Below, piece after piece: positions 1 through 8,201 of a stretch of 48,729 bases of DNA. Origin of the DNA: JBFHNV01 sp041593595 (GTDB lineage: Bacteria; Pseudomonadota; Gammaproteobacteria; HK1); contig JBFHNV010000012.1 of assembly GCA_041593595.1 (NCBI GenBank), positions 1-48,729 of the forward strand, read 5' to 3'. Both the position numbers and the translations under genes were made by a program. The notes beneath the pieces were generated by a model. The model worked only from the letters and a program-made list of their open reading frames with translations. It made no database searches and was not told the DNA's origin. Numbering within the stretch: the stretch's first letter is position 1; each line of letters begins with the position of its first letter.

Positions 1-105
1 ATAGCCGCGCAGCTCGGCCGCTTGCGCAATCGCGAGGGCTTCGGTCAGCGTGGCGGCCTGGCTGAGGTTGAGGGCGTGCTGGTGCGGCCCGCGCGCCCCC
101 GGCAT
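1..105 (-). CDS. 5' end of an unidentified gene, cut by the window edge
   Basis: An ATG at 103-105 on the minus strand opens a frame of 35 codons that stays open to position 1. The predicted N-terminus begins MPGARGPHQHALNLS and continues into an alanine-rich helix-like stretch ending AAELRGY. It starts 7 bases after the stop of the preceding minus-strand gene, so it would be the next gene of the same transcript. No clear Shine-Dalgarno sequence is visible, and the frame is also open upstream of this ATG, so the start is uncertain. The visible part is too short to name; a luciferase-like or barrel enzyme N-terminus is only a guess. Confidence 0.4.
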   Translation of the reverse strand, partial: MPGARGPHQHALNLSQAATLTEALAIAQAAELRGY

Positions 106-112
106 CAGGGGC

Positions 113-427
113 TCAGCCGCCGGTGTGCTGCACGACGTCCACGATATCGCGGGTGCGGGTGACCCGGTCTCCCCACAAGCGATCGAACTCCGCCACCAGG
201 CCCTCGAGCGCCTGCGAGCCCTGGATGGCCTGGGCCGAGGCCCGGTCGTCGAACTCGTAGAAGGCGTAGTGGACCGATGCGTCCACCGTGCTCCACCCGC
301 GCCAGGCGCGGCGCGCCTTGAAGGCCTTCAGCGCGTCCGGCAGGTGCTCCTCCTCGTACCAGCGATCGAAGTCGTCCTTGACGTCCGCGTCGACGACCTG
401 CGCGCGAACGATGAAGCATGCGCTCAT
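113..427 (-). CDS. small (104 aa) dimeric alpha/beta-barrel-like protein of unknown function
   Basis: The frame starts at the ATG at 425-427 and gives 104 residues beginning MSACFIVRAQVVD. The residues FDRWYEEEHLPD around 20-31, followed by a tryptophan-rich strand and the segment VHYAFYEFDD around 52-61, resemble the short ferredoxin-like barrel proteins of the EthD/Dabb and DUF4286 type. These usually form dimers and either bind a small substrate or have no known activity. It lies 116 bases downstream of the ketopantoate reductase-like gene on the same strand, next to a small cupin, so the three may form one accessory metabolic unit. Function is not assigned. A longer reading of this frame extends upstream but overlaps the reductase and is not credible. 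Confidence 0.62.
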   Translation of the reverse strand: MSACFIVRAQVVDADVKDDFDRWYEEEHLPDALKAFKARRAWRGWSTVDASVHYAFYEFDDRASAQAIQGSQALEGLVAEFDRLWGDRVTRTRDIVDVVQHTGG

Positions 428-543
428 GGGGGCTCTCCCGTCGTCCGTGTCCGCGAGGACACTGCCCGAGTCGCCGGCACGGCGCAAGGCGGCGCCGGGC
501 AGGGCTGCCCACCGGCCGGTGGTCCTCGATCCCGAACGGCCCT

Positions 544-1467
544 TCAGGCCCGGGCGCGGCGCTCCATGGGCAGCAGCGTGTGATAGGTGAATCGGTGGAC
601 CGGCGTGTCCACGCCGAGCGCGGCGCCGATGCGCACGATGGCGCCGTTCCACGCGTCCAGCTCGGACGGTCGACCCTGCATGATGTCGCGCTGCATGGAC
701 GCCGTCGCGTCCGGGGGCAGCGACTCGTAGAACGCCCATAGGTCCTCCTTGAAGGCGGGAGCGACGTCGTGCCCCCTTGCCCCACCCACGGCGATGCCCT
801 CGTCCATGGACCGGTCGATGAGCGCGCGGGTCTCCGGGTGGGCCCGCATCACCCCGATGGGGCTGCGGGCCAGGGCCCCCAGCCCCGCCCACGAGCTCAC
901 CATCAGCAGCTTGCGCCACAGCGCGCTGCGGATGTCGCCCGTCACGCCGGTCTCGATGCCCGCGGCTTCGAAGACCTGCCGCAGCGCGTCGACCCGCAGG
1001 CTCGCGCCGCCACCGAGCTCACCGAACTCCACGTACGCCCCGGGGCTGAAGTGCCGGATCACGCCCGGGGACTCCAGCAGCGAGAAGATCTTCGACAGGC
1101 CTCCCAGCACGTGCGTCTCGCCGAGCTCGTGCGCCAGTCCGTCCGGCGCCTCGACGCCGTTCAGGAACGGGATGACCACGGTGTCGGCCTGCACCAGCGG
1201 CGTCATGGCTTGCGCGACCTCCGGGATCTGCCAGGTCTTGACCGCGACGAGCACGAGCTCCACCGGCCCGATGTCCGCCGGGTCGTCGCTGGCGGTGGCC
1301 ACGGGCAGGTGCGCGTCGCCGAGCGGGCTGAACACCCGCAGGCCCTCCCGGCGCATCGCGGCCAGGTGCTCGCCCCGAGCGATGAAGGCCACGTCGTGTC
1401 CGGCCTGTGCGAGCCGCGTGCCGTAGTAGCCGCCGAGACCACCGGCGCCGTAGATCGCGATGCGCAT
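544..1467 (-). CDS. 2-dehydropantoate 2-reductase family protein (ketopantoate reductase-like)
   Basis: This 307-residue protein starts MRIAIYGAGGLGGYYG, the glycine-rich Rossmann NADPH-binding motif (residues 7-16) of the ApbA/PanE family. The conserved lysine of VAVKTWQI (about 77), the asparagine of FLNGVEAPD (103), and a helical C-terminal domain with WRKLLM and SELDAWNG match the PanE substrate-binding and catalytic positions. Family members reduce ketopantoate to pantoate with NADPH in the coenzyme A pathway, but many paralogues act on other 2-keto acids. The start was chosen at the ATG at 1465-1467 because the nucleotide-binding motif begins at once there; the frame is open further upstream. 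The next upstream gene on the same strand is a cupin, 17 bases away. No panB or panC is nearby, so pantothenate synthesis is not proved. Confidence 0.85.
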   Translation of the reverse strand: MRIAIYGAGGLGGYYGTRLAQAGHDVAFIARGEHLAAMRREGLRVFSPLGDAHLPVATASDDPADIGPVELVLVAVKTWQIPEVAQAMTPLVQADTVVIPFLNGVEAPDGLAHELGETHVLGGLSKIFSLLESPGVIRHFSPGAYVEFGELGGGASLRVDALRQVFEAAGIETGVTGDIRSALWRKLLMVSSWAGLGALARSPIGVMRAHPETRALIDRSMDEGIAVGGARGHDVAPAFKEDLWAFYESLPPDATASMQRDIMQGRPSELDAWNGAIVRIGAALGVDTPVHRFTYHTLLPMERRARA

Positions 1468-1484
1468 GCCCGTGCCGCCGCGCC

Positions 1485-1799
1485 TCAGCGCTTGAGCTCG
1501 ACGACGATGTTGCGCCACTGCGTATCGCCCACGTTCACCGCGTCGTGGACGTCCTCGTCGGCGATGTTCCTGAAGTGCACCTCGCCGTCGCGCATCTCGG
1601 TGTCGTACCAGTCCCTGCCGTCGCCGCGCACGGTCTTGAGCTTGCCGCCGCCGATGACGATGAAGAAGTAGTCCTCCGCGTGCCGGTGGAAGCCGGATCG
1701 CTCGCCCGGCGCGAGGCGAAAATCCCACACCCGCACCCGCTCGTTCTCGAACAGCAGCCGGGTGCCCACCTGGTCGCTGACGTCATGTTCGTCGCTCAT
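1485..1799 (-). CDS. small single-domain cupin protein
   Basis: The 104-residue product carries a cupin motif, GFHRHAEDYFFIVIGGGKLKT, near residues 37-56, in which paired histidines and an acidic residue would bind a metal ion; a second strand block follows (VHFRNI, DVHDAVN). Small cupins include isomerases, dioxygenases and sensory proteins, and nothing here picks one. The start ATG at 1797-1799 is preceded by a strong GGAGGAGG ribosome binding site (around 1804-1811), which decides it over an in-frame upstream start. It is 17 bases upstream of the ketopantoate reductase-like gene and 50 bases after pyrB, all on the minus strand, so co-transcription is likely. Confidence 0.8.
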   Translation of the reverse strand: MSDEHDVSDQVGTRLLFENERVRVWDFRLAPGERSGFHRHAEDYFFIVIGGGKLKTVRGDGRDWYDTEMRDGEVHFRNIADEDVHDAVNVGDTQWRNIVVELKR

Positions 1800-1849
1800 G
1801 CATGCCTCCTCCTCCCGGCGGCCCGGGTCCGGCGCCCGCGCAGGAACCG

Positions 1850-2845
1850 TCAACCGAAATCCACCTCGGACTCGACTGCGAAGATCTTCATCAGCAGCGC
1901 GGCGCGCATCCACATGCCGTTGCGCTCCTGGCGCCAGTACACCGCCCGCGGGTCGGAGTCCACCGCCGGATCCAGCTCCGGCCCGCGCGGCAGCGGGTGC
2001 ATGACGGTGCCCTCGGGCTTGAGCATCGCGAGCTCGTCCGGACCGAAGCGGAAGCGCCGCTGGTCGAAGCTCCCGGACTCGCTGGCCGTGTCGTACTCGG
2101 TCTGCAGCCGCGTGATGTAGAGCCCGTCGAGATCCGGAAGCACCGCCCGCAGGTCGTCACTCTTCTCGAAAACCACGCCGCTGGCCTGCAGATGGCGGGT
2201 GATGTCCGCCTCGATCTGGAACGCCTCGGGGGCGATGAACACGAGCCGGACGTCCCGGTACTTCTCCATCAGGTACGCCAGCGAGCGCGCGGTGCGCCCG
2301 CGCTTGAGATCACCCATCAGGCCGATGGTCTTGCCGTCGATGCCACCGCGCTGCTCGAAGCTGCGCTCGAGGGTGTATATGTCCAGCAGCGCCTGGGTCG
2401 GATGCTGGTCCTTGCCGCTGCCGGCGTTGATGATCGGGATGCGCCGGCGGATCCGGTCCATGAGATCGGCTGAGGCCTGTGCCATGCCCTCGCCCCACGT
2501 GCGCATGATGATCACGTCCACGTAGGAGCTGAAGGTGCGGATGCTGTCCTCGAAGCTCTCGCCCTTCACCTCCGATGACGTGGACGGATCGCGGATCTCG
2601 CTGGTGCGGATCCCCAGGACGTGGCAGGCGTTGCTGAACGACAGGAACGTGCGTGTGGATGGCTGCGTGAAGTAGAGCATGGCGCGCTTGTGGGGCAGCA
2701 GCGTCTGCAGCATCCGCGCGCCTTCCTTCGTCTTCGCGAGCCCCCGCACGCGGGTGGTGAGGCGGCACAGCTCGTCCAGATCGGTGCGGGAGAACTGGCG
2801 CGGATCGAGGACGTGGAAGATGCGGCGGGGCGTCTCGTCGTTCAC
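1850..2845 (-). CDS. pyrB: aspartate carbamoyltransferase, catalytic chain
   Basis: PyrB joins carbamoyl phosphate and aspartate to give N-carbamoyl-aspartate, the first committed step of pyrimidine synthesis, in the cytoplasm. The 331-residue sequence has the carbamoyl-phosphate motif STRT (63-66), the mobile-loop KGES (94-97), HPTQ (148-151), the ITRLQ aspartate-binding strand (R246, Q248) and PLPR (284-287), so all main active-site residues are present. Length is slightly above the usual 305-315. Translation starts at a GTG (2843-2845). No pyrI regulatory chain or pyrC follows; the downstream genes are the cupin and the ketopantoate reductase-like gene, which is not the usual pyrR/pyrC neighbourhood. 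A possible extended -10 lies 40-48 bases upstream. Confidence 0.93.
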   Translation of the reverse strand: MNDETPRRIFHVLDPRQFSRTDLDELCRLTTRVRGLAKTKEGARMLQTLLPHKRAMLYFTQPSTRTFLSFSNACHVLGIRTSEIRDPSTSSEVKGESFEDSIRTFSSYVDVIIMRTWGEGMAQASADLMDRIRRRIPIINAGSGKDQHPTQALLDIYTLERSFEQRGGIDGKTIGLMGDLKRGRTARSLAYLMEKYRDVRLVFIAPEAFQIEADITRHLQASGVVFEKSDDLRAVLPDLDGLYITRLQTEYDTASESGSFDQRRFRFGPDELAMLKPEGTVMHPLPRGPELDPAVDSDPRAVYWRQERNGMWMRAALLMKIFAVESEVDFG

Positions 2846-2884
2846 GGCGTGCCGGGGCGGTGGCGCCCGCGAGCCGGGCGCGCT

Positions 2885-2893
2885 TTTGTACCA
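2885..2893 (-). promoter_or_regulatory. possible extended -10 promoter element of pyrB
   Basis: Read on the minus strand the bases are TGGTACAAA, a TGn extension followed by TACAAA (four of six bases of the -10 consensus). It lies in the only comparatively AT-rich spot of a very GC-rich gap. No matching -35 hexamer is evident, as is allowed for extended -10 promoters. The transcript would have a leader of roughly 30 bases. Confidence 0.3.
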
Positions 2894-2968
2894 GGGGCCG
2901 CCGCCCCGCGCCAGCCGCCGGCCGGGACGGGCGGGCGCGGGCCGCCACGCCCGGCGCGTCCCCGCGTC

Positions 2969-3709
2969 TCACTGGTTCTTCGGCAGCACCATCACCTGCG
3001 CGATAACCACGTGTGGCGGCTGCTCGAGGGCGTACATCACGGCGCCGGCGACGTCGTCGGGCTCGAGGGCGTGGCCCGCGGCGTCGTAGAAGGCCTCGGC
3101 TCGCCGGGCGTCGCCCCAGCGGCGCTCCGCGAACTCGGTGCGCACCAGGCCCGGGAGGATCTCGCTCACCCGCACGGCGCTGTCGCGGCAGTCCAGGCGC
3201 AGGCACTCGGTGAGGCCGCGCACGGCGAACTTGCTCGCCACGTAGGCGCCACCCCCGGGGTAAGGGCGCACGCCGGCCAGGGACCCGATATTGACCACGT
3301 GCCCGCGGTCGCGCTCGATCATGCCGGCCAGAAATGCGCGGGTGACGCGGATCAGGCCGTTGACGTTGGTCTCGACGATTGCGGTCCACTGCTCCGCCCC
3401 GCCGTCCACGAAGGGCGCGCGCCCGCCCACGTCGTGCCCGGCGCTGTTCACCAGGATGTCCACCTCGCGCCAGCCCTCCGGCAGGCAGCCGGGCAGCGCG
3501 GCGACCGCCGCCGCGTCGGTGACGTCCACGGCGAGTGCCAGGCCCTCGCTGGCGAGCGATGCAGCCACTGCCTGGAGCCGCTCGAGGCGGCGCCCGGCGC
3601 AGATCACCTTCGCCCCGCGGGCCGCGAGGCGCCGCGCCGTGGCCTCGCCGATGCCGCTGCCGGCACCGGTGACGAGGGCCAACGCGCCCTCGATGCTCTC
3701 TAGGCTCAT
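2969..3709 (-). CDS. SDR family NAD(P)-dependent oxidoreductase
   Basis: A classical short-chain dehydrogenase/reductase of 246 residues. The cofactor motif TGAGSGIG is at 14-21, the structural motif is NSAG at 88-91 (usually NNAG), and the catalytic residues are S143, Y156 and K160 in YVASK. The fold and length suggest a YdfG-like oxidoreductase acting on hydroxy acids or other small carbonyl compounds, but the substrate cannot be read. The ATG at 3707-3709 is preceded by GGGAGGTG, a good ribosome binding site, which excludes a longer frame starting upstream. It diverges from the PyrK-like gene at 3867 and is followed by a 123-base GC-rich gap before pyrB on the same strand. Confidence 0.9.
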   Translation of the reverse strand: MSLESIEGALALVTGAGSGIGEATARRLAARGAKVICAGRRLERLQAVAASLASEGLALAVDVTDAAAVAALPGCLPEGWREVDILVNSAGHDVGGRAPFVDGGAEQWTAIVETNVNGLIRVTRAFLAGMIERDRGHVVNIGSLAGVRPYPGGGAYVASKFAVRGLTECLRLDCRDSAVRVSEILPGLVRTEFAERRWGDARRAEAFYDAAGHALEPDDVAGAVMYALEQPPHVVIAQVMVLPKNQ

Positions 3710-3866
3710 CTGCACCTCCCTGATTACCTGCTCGGCCCCGCGGCCGCGGTGGCGCCGCCGTCGACGCGCCGGCCAGGAGCATACGGCCGCGGCCGGCCAG
3801 CGGGCGAGACGCCGCGGCCGCGGTGTAGACTCGCGTCCTGTGCCCTCCGCCACCGACCGTCACCCC

Positions 3867-4784
3867 GTGAGCACCGCCGCCACCGCAAGCCTCGCCCGCG
3901 ACCTGCGCCACCGCGGCACCATCCACGTGGAGGATGCCCGCATCCTCGCCCACGACGCGTACCCGGGCGGCCAGCAGGTGCTTCGCATCCACGCGCCGAA
4001 GCTGGCGGCGGGCGCGACACCCGGCTGCTTCGCCCACATCCGGTGCGACGCGCTGCTCCCCATGCGCCGCCCCATGTCGGTGATGCGGGTGGATCCCGCC
4101 GCCGGCTGGGCGGAGTTCCTCTACAAGACCGTCGGCGCCGGCACCCGGCTCCTGGCGGCCAAGGCGGCGGGCGAGCGCCTCAGCGTGCTGGGTCCCATCG
4201 GGCGGGGCTTCTCGCCGGATGCGCAGCGACCGCGGGCCCTGCTGGTGGGCGGCGGCGTGGGCATCCCGCCCATGGTGTTCCTGGCCGAGCGGCTGCGGCG
4301 CGCCGGCGGCTACCGCCCGTTCGTGGTCATGGGCTCCGAGGTGCCCTTCCCGTTCACCCCTCGCCCCTCGCAGATCATGGTGCCGGGCATGCCCGACGGC
4401 GTCATCGCCTGCGTACCGCTGATGGAGGACTGGGAGATCCCGAGCCGGCTCGCGAGCCTCCAGGGCTATCCCGGCTGCCACGAGGGCTACGTGACCGATC
4501 TCGCGCGGGCCTGGCTGGACGCCCTGGGCGAGCCCGCCCGCGGGCAGGTCACCGTCTACGCCTGCGGCCCGACGCCGATGCTGCGCGCCACCGCCGCGCT
4601 GGCGGCGCAGTACGGGCTGCCGTGCCAGGTGTGCATGGAGGAGTTCATGGCCTGCGCGGTGGGCGGCTGCGCCGGCTGCGCGGTGCGGCTGCGCGACGCC
4701 GGCGGCGACGCCATGAAGCGCGTGTGCGTGGACGGGCCGGTGTTCGCGGCCGACGCGGTGGTGTGGGATGCCCTCCCCCACTGA
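3867..4784 (+). CDS. PyrK-like iron-sulfur flavoprotein (dihydroorotate dehydrogenase electron-transfer-subunit family)
   Basis: The 305-residue protein has the ferredoxin-reductase layout of PyrK: an N-terminal barrel with the flavin-binding RRPMS (67-71), a nucleotide domain with LLVGGGVGIPPM (126-136), the segment YACGPTPML (231-239), and a C-terminal [2Fe-2S] cluster site with cysteines 263, 268, 271 and 287. PyrK passes electrons from a class 1B dihydroorotate dehydrogenase to NAD. No pyrD partner is visible here, and the 3' end overlaps a CoA-transferase by 17 bases, so another redox partner is possible. The chosen GTG start gives VSTAATASLARDL; another GTG at 3840 is in frame, and neither has a clear ribosome binding site. 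Confidence 0.82.
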   Translation: MSTAATASLARDLRHRGTIHVEDARILAHDAYPGGQQVLRIHAPKLAAGATPGCFAHIRCDALLPMRRPMSVMRVDPAAGWAEFLYKTVGAGTRLLAAKAAGERLSVLGPIGRGFSPDAQRPRALLVGGGVGIPPMVFLAERLRRAGGYRPFVVMGSEVPFPFTPRPSQIMVPGMPDGVIACVPLMEDWEIPSRLASLQGYPGCHEGYVTDLARAWLDALGEPARGQVTVYACGPTPMLRATAALAAQYGLPCQVCMEEFMACAVGGCAGCAVRLRDAGGDAMKRVCVDGPVFAADAVVWDALPH

Positions 4785-5976
4785 TTCGCGCCCCCTGGAG
4801 GGGATCCGGGTGCTCGAGCTCGGACAGCTCATCGCGGGCCCCTTCGCCGGCTGCGTGCTCGGCTACTTCGGTGCCGACGTCATCAAGGTGGAGCCTCCGG
4901 GCACGGGCGACGCGCTTCGCAACTGGCGGGTGCTGGACGAGGGCGGCACCTCGTACTGGTGGCGTGCCATGGCCCGCAACAAGCGCTGCGTCACCGTCAA
5001 CATGCGCGAGGAGCGCGGCCGCGAGCTGGTGCGCGCGCTGGCCCTGAAGAGCGACGTGCTCATCGAGAACTTCCGCCCTGGCACCATGGAGAAGTGGGGC
5101 CTCGGGCCCGAGCGCTTCCGCGATGAGCACCCCGGGCTGGTCTACACCCGGGTGTCCGGCTACGGCCAGAGCGGGCCCTACTCGGAGCGCCCGGGGTTCG
5201 CCTCCGCCTGCGAGGCCTTCGGCGGCTTCCGCTACGTCAACGGCTATCCCGGCGAGACGCCGGTGCGCCCGAACCTGAGCATGGGCGACACCCTGGCGGC
5301 GATCAACGCGGTGGTGGGGATCCTGCTGGCGCTGCTGGGCCGCGGCCGCCTGGACGGGCGCGGCCAGGTGGTGGACGTGGCCATCTACGAAGCGGTCTAC
5401 AACATGCTGGAATCGGTGGTGCCGGAGTTCGACGGCGCCGGGGTCGTGCGCGAGCCGTCCGGATCCACGATCACCGGCATCGTGCCCACCAACACCTATC
5501 GCTGCGCGGATGGTCGATTCGTCGTCATCGGCGGCAACGGCGACTCCATCTTCAAGCGCCTGATGCGCGAGGCAGGCCGCCCGGACATGGCCGACGACCC
5601 GCGCCTCGCCGACAACGCGGGCCGGGTGCGACACCACCAGGAGGTGGACGCCGCCATCGCCGCCTGGACCGCGACCCTGGACGCGCCGACGGTGTTCGCG
5701 AAGCTCGAGGCGGCGTCGGTGCCGGCCGGGCCGATCTACAGCGTGCGCGAGATGATGGATGACCCGCACTACCGCGCGCGGGGCATGTTCGAGCAGGTGG
5801 ACTACGACGGGCGCAGCCTCGCCGTGCCCGCCATCACGCCGCGACTCTCGGACACGCCCGGGCGCACCGACCACGCAGGTCCGGCGCTGGGCGCGCACAA
5901 CCACGAGATCTTCCACGGACTGCTGGGACTCGACCAGGAGGAGCTGGACGCGCTCGCCGCCGCGCGCGTGATCTGA
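4768..5976 (+). CDS. class III CoA-transferase (CaiB/BaiF/Frc family)
   Basis: This 402-residue protein is of the expected length and begins with the family signature GIRVLELGQLIAGPFAG (12-28), followed by GADVIKVEPP (36-44). The likely catalytic aspartate, which forms the acyl anhydride, is D174 in NLSMGDT. Family members move CoA between carboxylic acids (formyl-CoA:oxalate, carnitine, succinyl-CoA:glutarate and others); the substrate here cannot be read. Translation starts inside the PyrK-like gene (17-base overlap), which implies translational coupling and a shared function or at least co-expression. The following gene starts 24 bases later and may belong to the same transcript. Confidence 0.9.
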   Translation: MPSPTDSRPLEGIRVLELGQLIAGPFAGCVLGYFGADVIKVEPPGTGDALRNWRVLDEGGTSYWWRAMARNKRCVTVNMREERGRELVRALALKSDVLIENFRPGTMEKWGLGPERFRDEHPGLVYTRVSGYGQSGPYSERPGFASACEAFGGFRYVNGYPGETPVRPNLSMGDTLAAINAVVGILLALLGRGRLDGRGQVVDVAIYEAVYNMLESVVPEFDGAGVVREPSGSTITGIVPTNTYRCADGRFVVIGGNGDSIFKRLMREAGRPDMADDPRLADNAGRVRHHQEVDAAIAAWTATLDAPTVFAKLEAASVPAGPIYSVREMMDDPHYRARGMFEQVDYDGRSLAVPAITPRLSDTPGRTDHAGPALGAHNHEIFHGLLGLDQEELDALAAARVI

Positions 5977-6000
5977 GCCGCGCCGGCACGAGGAGTCACG

Positions 6001-7128
6001 ATGGAGCCTTCGCTCCGGGCGGCGCCCGCCAGGCCGCCGCCGCCACCGACTGCCACTGCCCCCGTGCCGCACCGCTTCCACGTGGACTTCACCGGGGCGG
6101 GCGCCGAGTACTTCCGGGTGTGGATCGTCAATGTGGCGCTCACCGTCGTCACGCTCGGGATCTACTCCGCGTGGGCGAAGGTCCGCAACAAGCAGTATTT
6201 CTACGGCAACACGCGCATCGCGGGCGGCAGCTTCGAGTACACGGCGAGCCCGCTGGCCATTCTCAAGGGGCGCATCCTGGTCCTCGGCGTGTTCATCGCC
6301 TACCAGCTCGCCGCCACATTCCAGCCGCTGCTGGCCCTGGTGCTCGCGCTCATCCTCGTCCCGCTGATTCCGTGGGTGGTGATCCGTGCCGTCGGCTTCA
6401 ACATGCGCTACTCGGCGTACCGGGGGCTGCGCTTCCACTTCGACGCCGGCTACTGGGAGGCATTCCGCGTCTACCTGCTGTGGACCGTGGCGGCGGTGGC
6501 GAGCTTCGGCCTGCTCTATCCCTTCGTGGCGTGGCGGCGCAAGCAGTTCCTGGTCGACCACGCCCGTTACGGCCGGTCCTGCTTCGGGTTCTCGGGCGAG
6601 GTGGGGTGGTTCTACGTGGTCTACATCGTCGCCTACCTGGTGCTCATCGGCGTGGTCATCGCCGGTGCGCTGCTGATGGGCGGCGTGATCGCCCTGGTCG
6701 CGACCACGGCCGGCGCCGGGGCCGAGGACGGCGGCATGGGCGACGTGGGACGCGGGCTGGCCATCGGCGCCGCGGTGTTCGCCTACGCGGGCTTCCTGCT
6801 GGCCTTCCTGGTGTTCAACGCCGCCGTGCAGGCCATGATCGCCAACCACGTTTGGCAACACACGCGAATCGGCGACGTGCGCTTCCACCTGGATCTCCGC
6901 CTCGGCCCCATCGTGTGGATCCAGGCCAGCAACATCGTCGCGATCATCGCGAGCTTCGGCCTGCTGATCCCGTGGGCGAAGGTGCGCATGACGCGCTACC
7001 GGCTGTCGCGCTTCACGTTGGTCGCGGTGCCTGCCGAACTCGAGTCCTTCGTGGCGTCCGAGCGCGAGCGCATCGAGGCCACCGGCGCCGAGCTTGGCGA
7101 GGCGCTGGACCTGGATCTCGGTCTGTGA
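6001..7128 (+). CDS. YjgN-like (DUF898) polytopic membrane protein
   Basis: A 375-residue inner-membrane protein. After a proline-rich N-terminus it carries FHVDFTGAGAEYFRVWIVN and GIYSAWAKVRNKQYFYGNT, the hallmark of DUF898/YjgN, and the same pattern returns near the C-terminus (FGLLIPWAKVRMTRY), indicating two related halves. Several hydrophobic segments lie between about residues 45 and 330. No function is established for the family. The start has a good GAGGAGT ribosome binding site 6 bases upstream. Its stop overlaps the start of the M48 protease gene (GTGA), so the two are translationally coupled, suggesting that they work together in the envelope. Confidence 0.85.
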   Translation: MEPSLRAAPARPPPPPTATAPVPHRFHVDFTGAGAEYFRVWIVNVALTVVTLGIYSAWAKVRNKQYFYGNTRIAGGSFEYTASPLAILKGRILVLGVFIAYQLAATFQPLLALVLALILVPLIPWVVIRAVGFNMRYSAYRGLRFHFDAGYWEAFRVYLLWTVAAVASFGLLYPFVAWRRKQFLVDHARYGRSCFGFSGEVGWFYVVYIVAYLVLIGVVIAGALLMGGVIALVATTAGAGAEDGGMGDVGRGLAIGAAVFAYAGFLLAFLVFNAAVQAMIANHVWQHTRIGDVRFHLDLRLGPIVWIQASNIVAIIASFGLLIPWAKVRMTRYRLSRFTLVAVPAELESFVASERERIEATGAELGEALDLDLGL

Positions 7129-8144
7129 GCGGTTTCGAGGCACGCTACTTCGACGGCCGCAGCTCCAGGTCGCGCTCCGTGCGGGTGGAGGTGGACGGGG
7201 CCGGGCAGGTGCGCATCGCCGGCGAAGGATGCGACGAGACGTTCGCTCGTGACGAGGTGCGTGTCTCCGCGCGGCTAGGACAGTCCCCCCGCTACCTGTA
7301 CCTGCCGGACGGCGCACGCTGTGAGAGCGACGATCACGACGGGGTCGACGCCGCGTTCGAGCGCGGCGGCGGTTTCGTGCACGCGCTGGAGCGCCGCTGG
7401 TCGCTGGCCGCGGCCGCGGGGCTGCTCACCGCCGTGTTCCTGTGGGCAGGCTTCGAGTACGCGCTGCCGGCAATGGCCCGCCAGGCCGCCCACGCGGTGC
7501 CCGTGGAGATGGAGGCGCAGATGGGCCGCCAGGCCCTGGAGGCGCTGGACCACCAGCTGCTGAAGCCGACGCGCCTGATGGAGGTCGAGCGCGAACGGGC
7601 ACGCGCCGCCTTCGCCCGCGTCGCTGCAGACCTGGGGGCGGGGGGCGACGTGCGCCTCGAGCTGCGCAGCGCCGAGGGACTCGGGGCGAACGCCTTCGCC
7701 CTGCCCTCCGGCATCGTGGTCCTGACCGATGACATGGTGGAGCTGGCCGGGGCCGACGAGGAGCTGATGGCCGTGATTGCCCACGAGCTGGGCCACGTGC
7801 ACCACCGCCACATCATGCGATCGATCCTGCAGAACTCCGTGGCCGCGCTGCTGGTGGCCACGCTGCTGGGCGACGTCACCTCGGTCACCGGGCTCGCCGC
7901 CTCCATCCCCACCTTCCTGGTGGAGCAGCGCTACTCCCGGGAGTTCGAGTACGAGGCGGACGCCTTCGCGCTCGCGTGGCTGCGCACCGCCGGCATGGAC
8001 CCGGATCGCCTGGGCGCCATTCTCACGCGCCTCACACGGTCCGCCGGCGACGACCCGGCGGGCCTCGGCCGCTACCTGTCCACGCACCCCTCCACGGCGG
8101 AGCGCATCGAGGCCATCGGCGGTGCGCGAGACGAGGGGCGCTGA
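7125..8144 (+). CDS. M48 family zinc metalloprotease with N-terminal DUF7092-like domain and one membrane segment
   Basis: The 339-residue protein starts at a GTG that overlaps the preceding stop. Residues 1-90 form a soluble beta-rich domain of the kind annotated DUF7092 in family relatives; about 93-113 is one transmembrane helix; the rest is a peptidase domain with HELGHVHHRH (zinc ligands H220 and H224, catalytic E221) and the third ligand E277 in EYEADAFA. M48 enzymes such as HtpX, BepA and LoiP take part in envelope protein quality control. Relatives with this N-terminal domain are usually encoded directly after YjgN-like proteins, as here. The substrate is unknown. It converges with the pilus ATPase gene ending at 8202. 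Confidence 0.88.
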   Translation: MSGFEARYFDGRSSRSRSVRVEVDGAGQVRIAGEGCDETFARDEVRVSARLGQSPRYLYLPDGARCESDDHDGVDAAFERGGGFVHALERRWSLAAAAGLLTAVFLWAGFEYALPAMARQAAHAVPVEMEAQMGRQALEALDHQLLKPTRLMEVERERARAAFARVAADLGAGGDVRLELRSAEGLGANAFALPSGIVVLTDDMVELAGADEELMAVIAHELGHVHHRHIMRSILQNSVAALLVATLLGDVTSVTGLAASIPTFLVEQRYSREFEYEADAFALAWLRTAGMDPDRLGAILTRLTRSAGDDPAGLGRYLSTHPSTAERIEAIGGARDEGR

Positions 8145-8201
8145 CCGGCTGCTCCGACTCGCGTTACGGATGTGACGTGAGGCGGAGGGAGGCAGGCGCC
8201 A

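Noticed and set aside
447..510. Two small perfect hairpins (447-462, GTGTCC/GGACAC; 497-510, GGGCAG/CTGCCC) between the barrel-like gene and the ketopantoate reductase-like gene
   Set aside because: No U-rich tract follows on the minus strand, and 6-bp GC stems are frequent by chance here, so I do not call a terminator.
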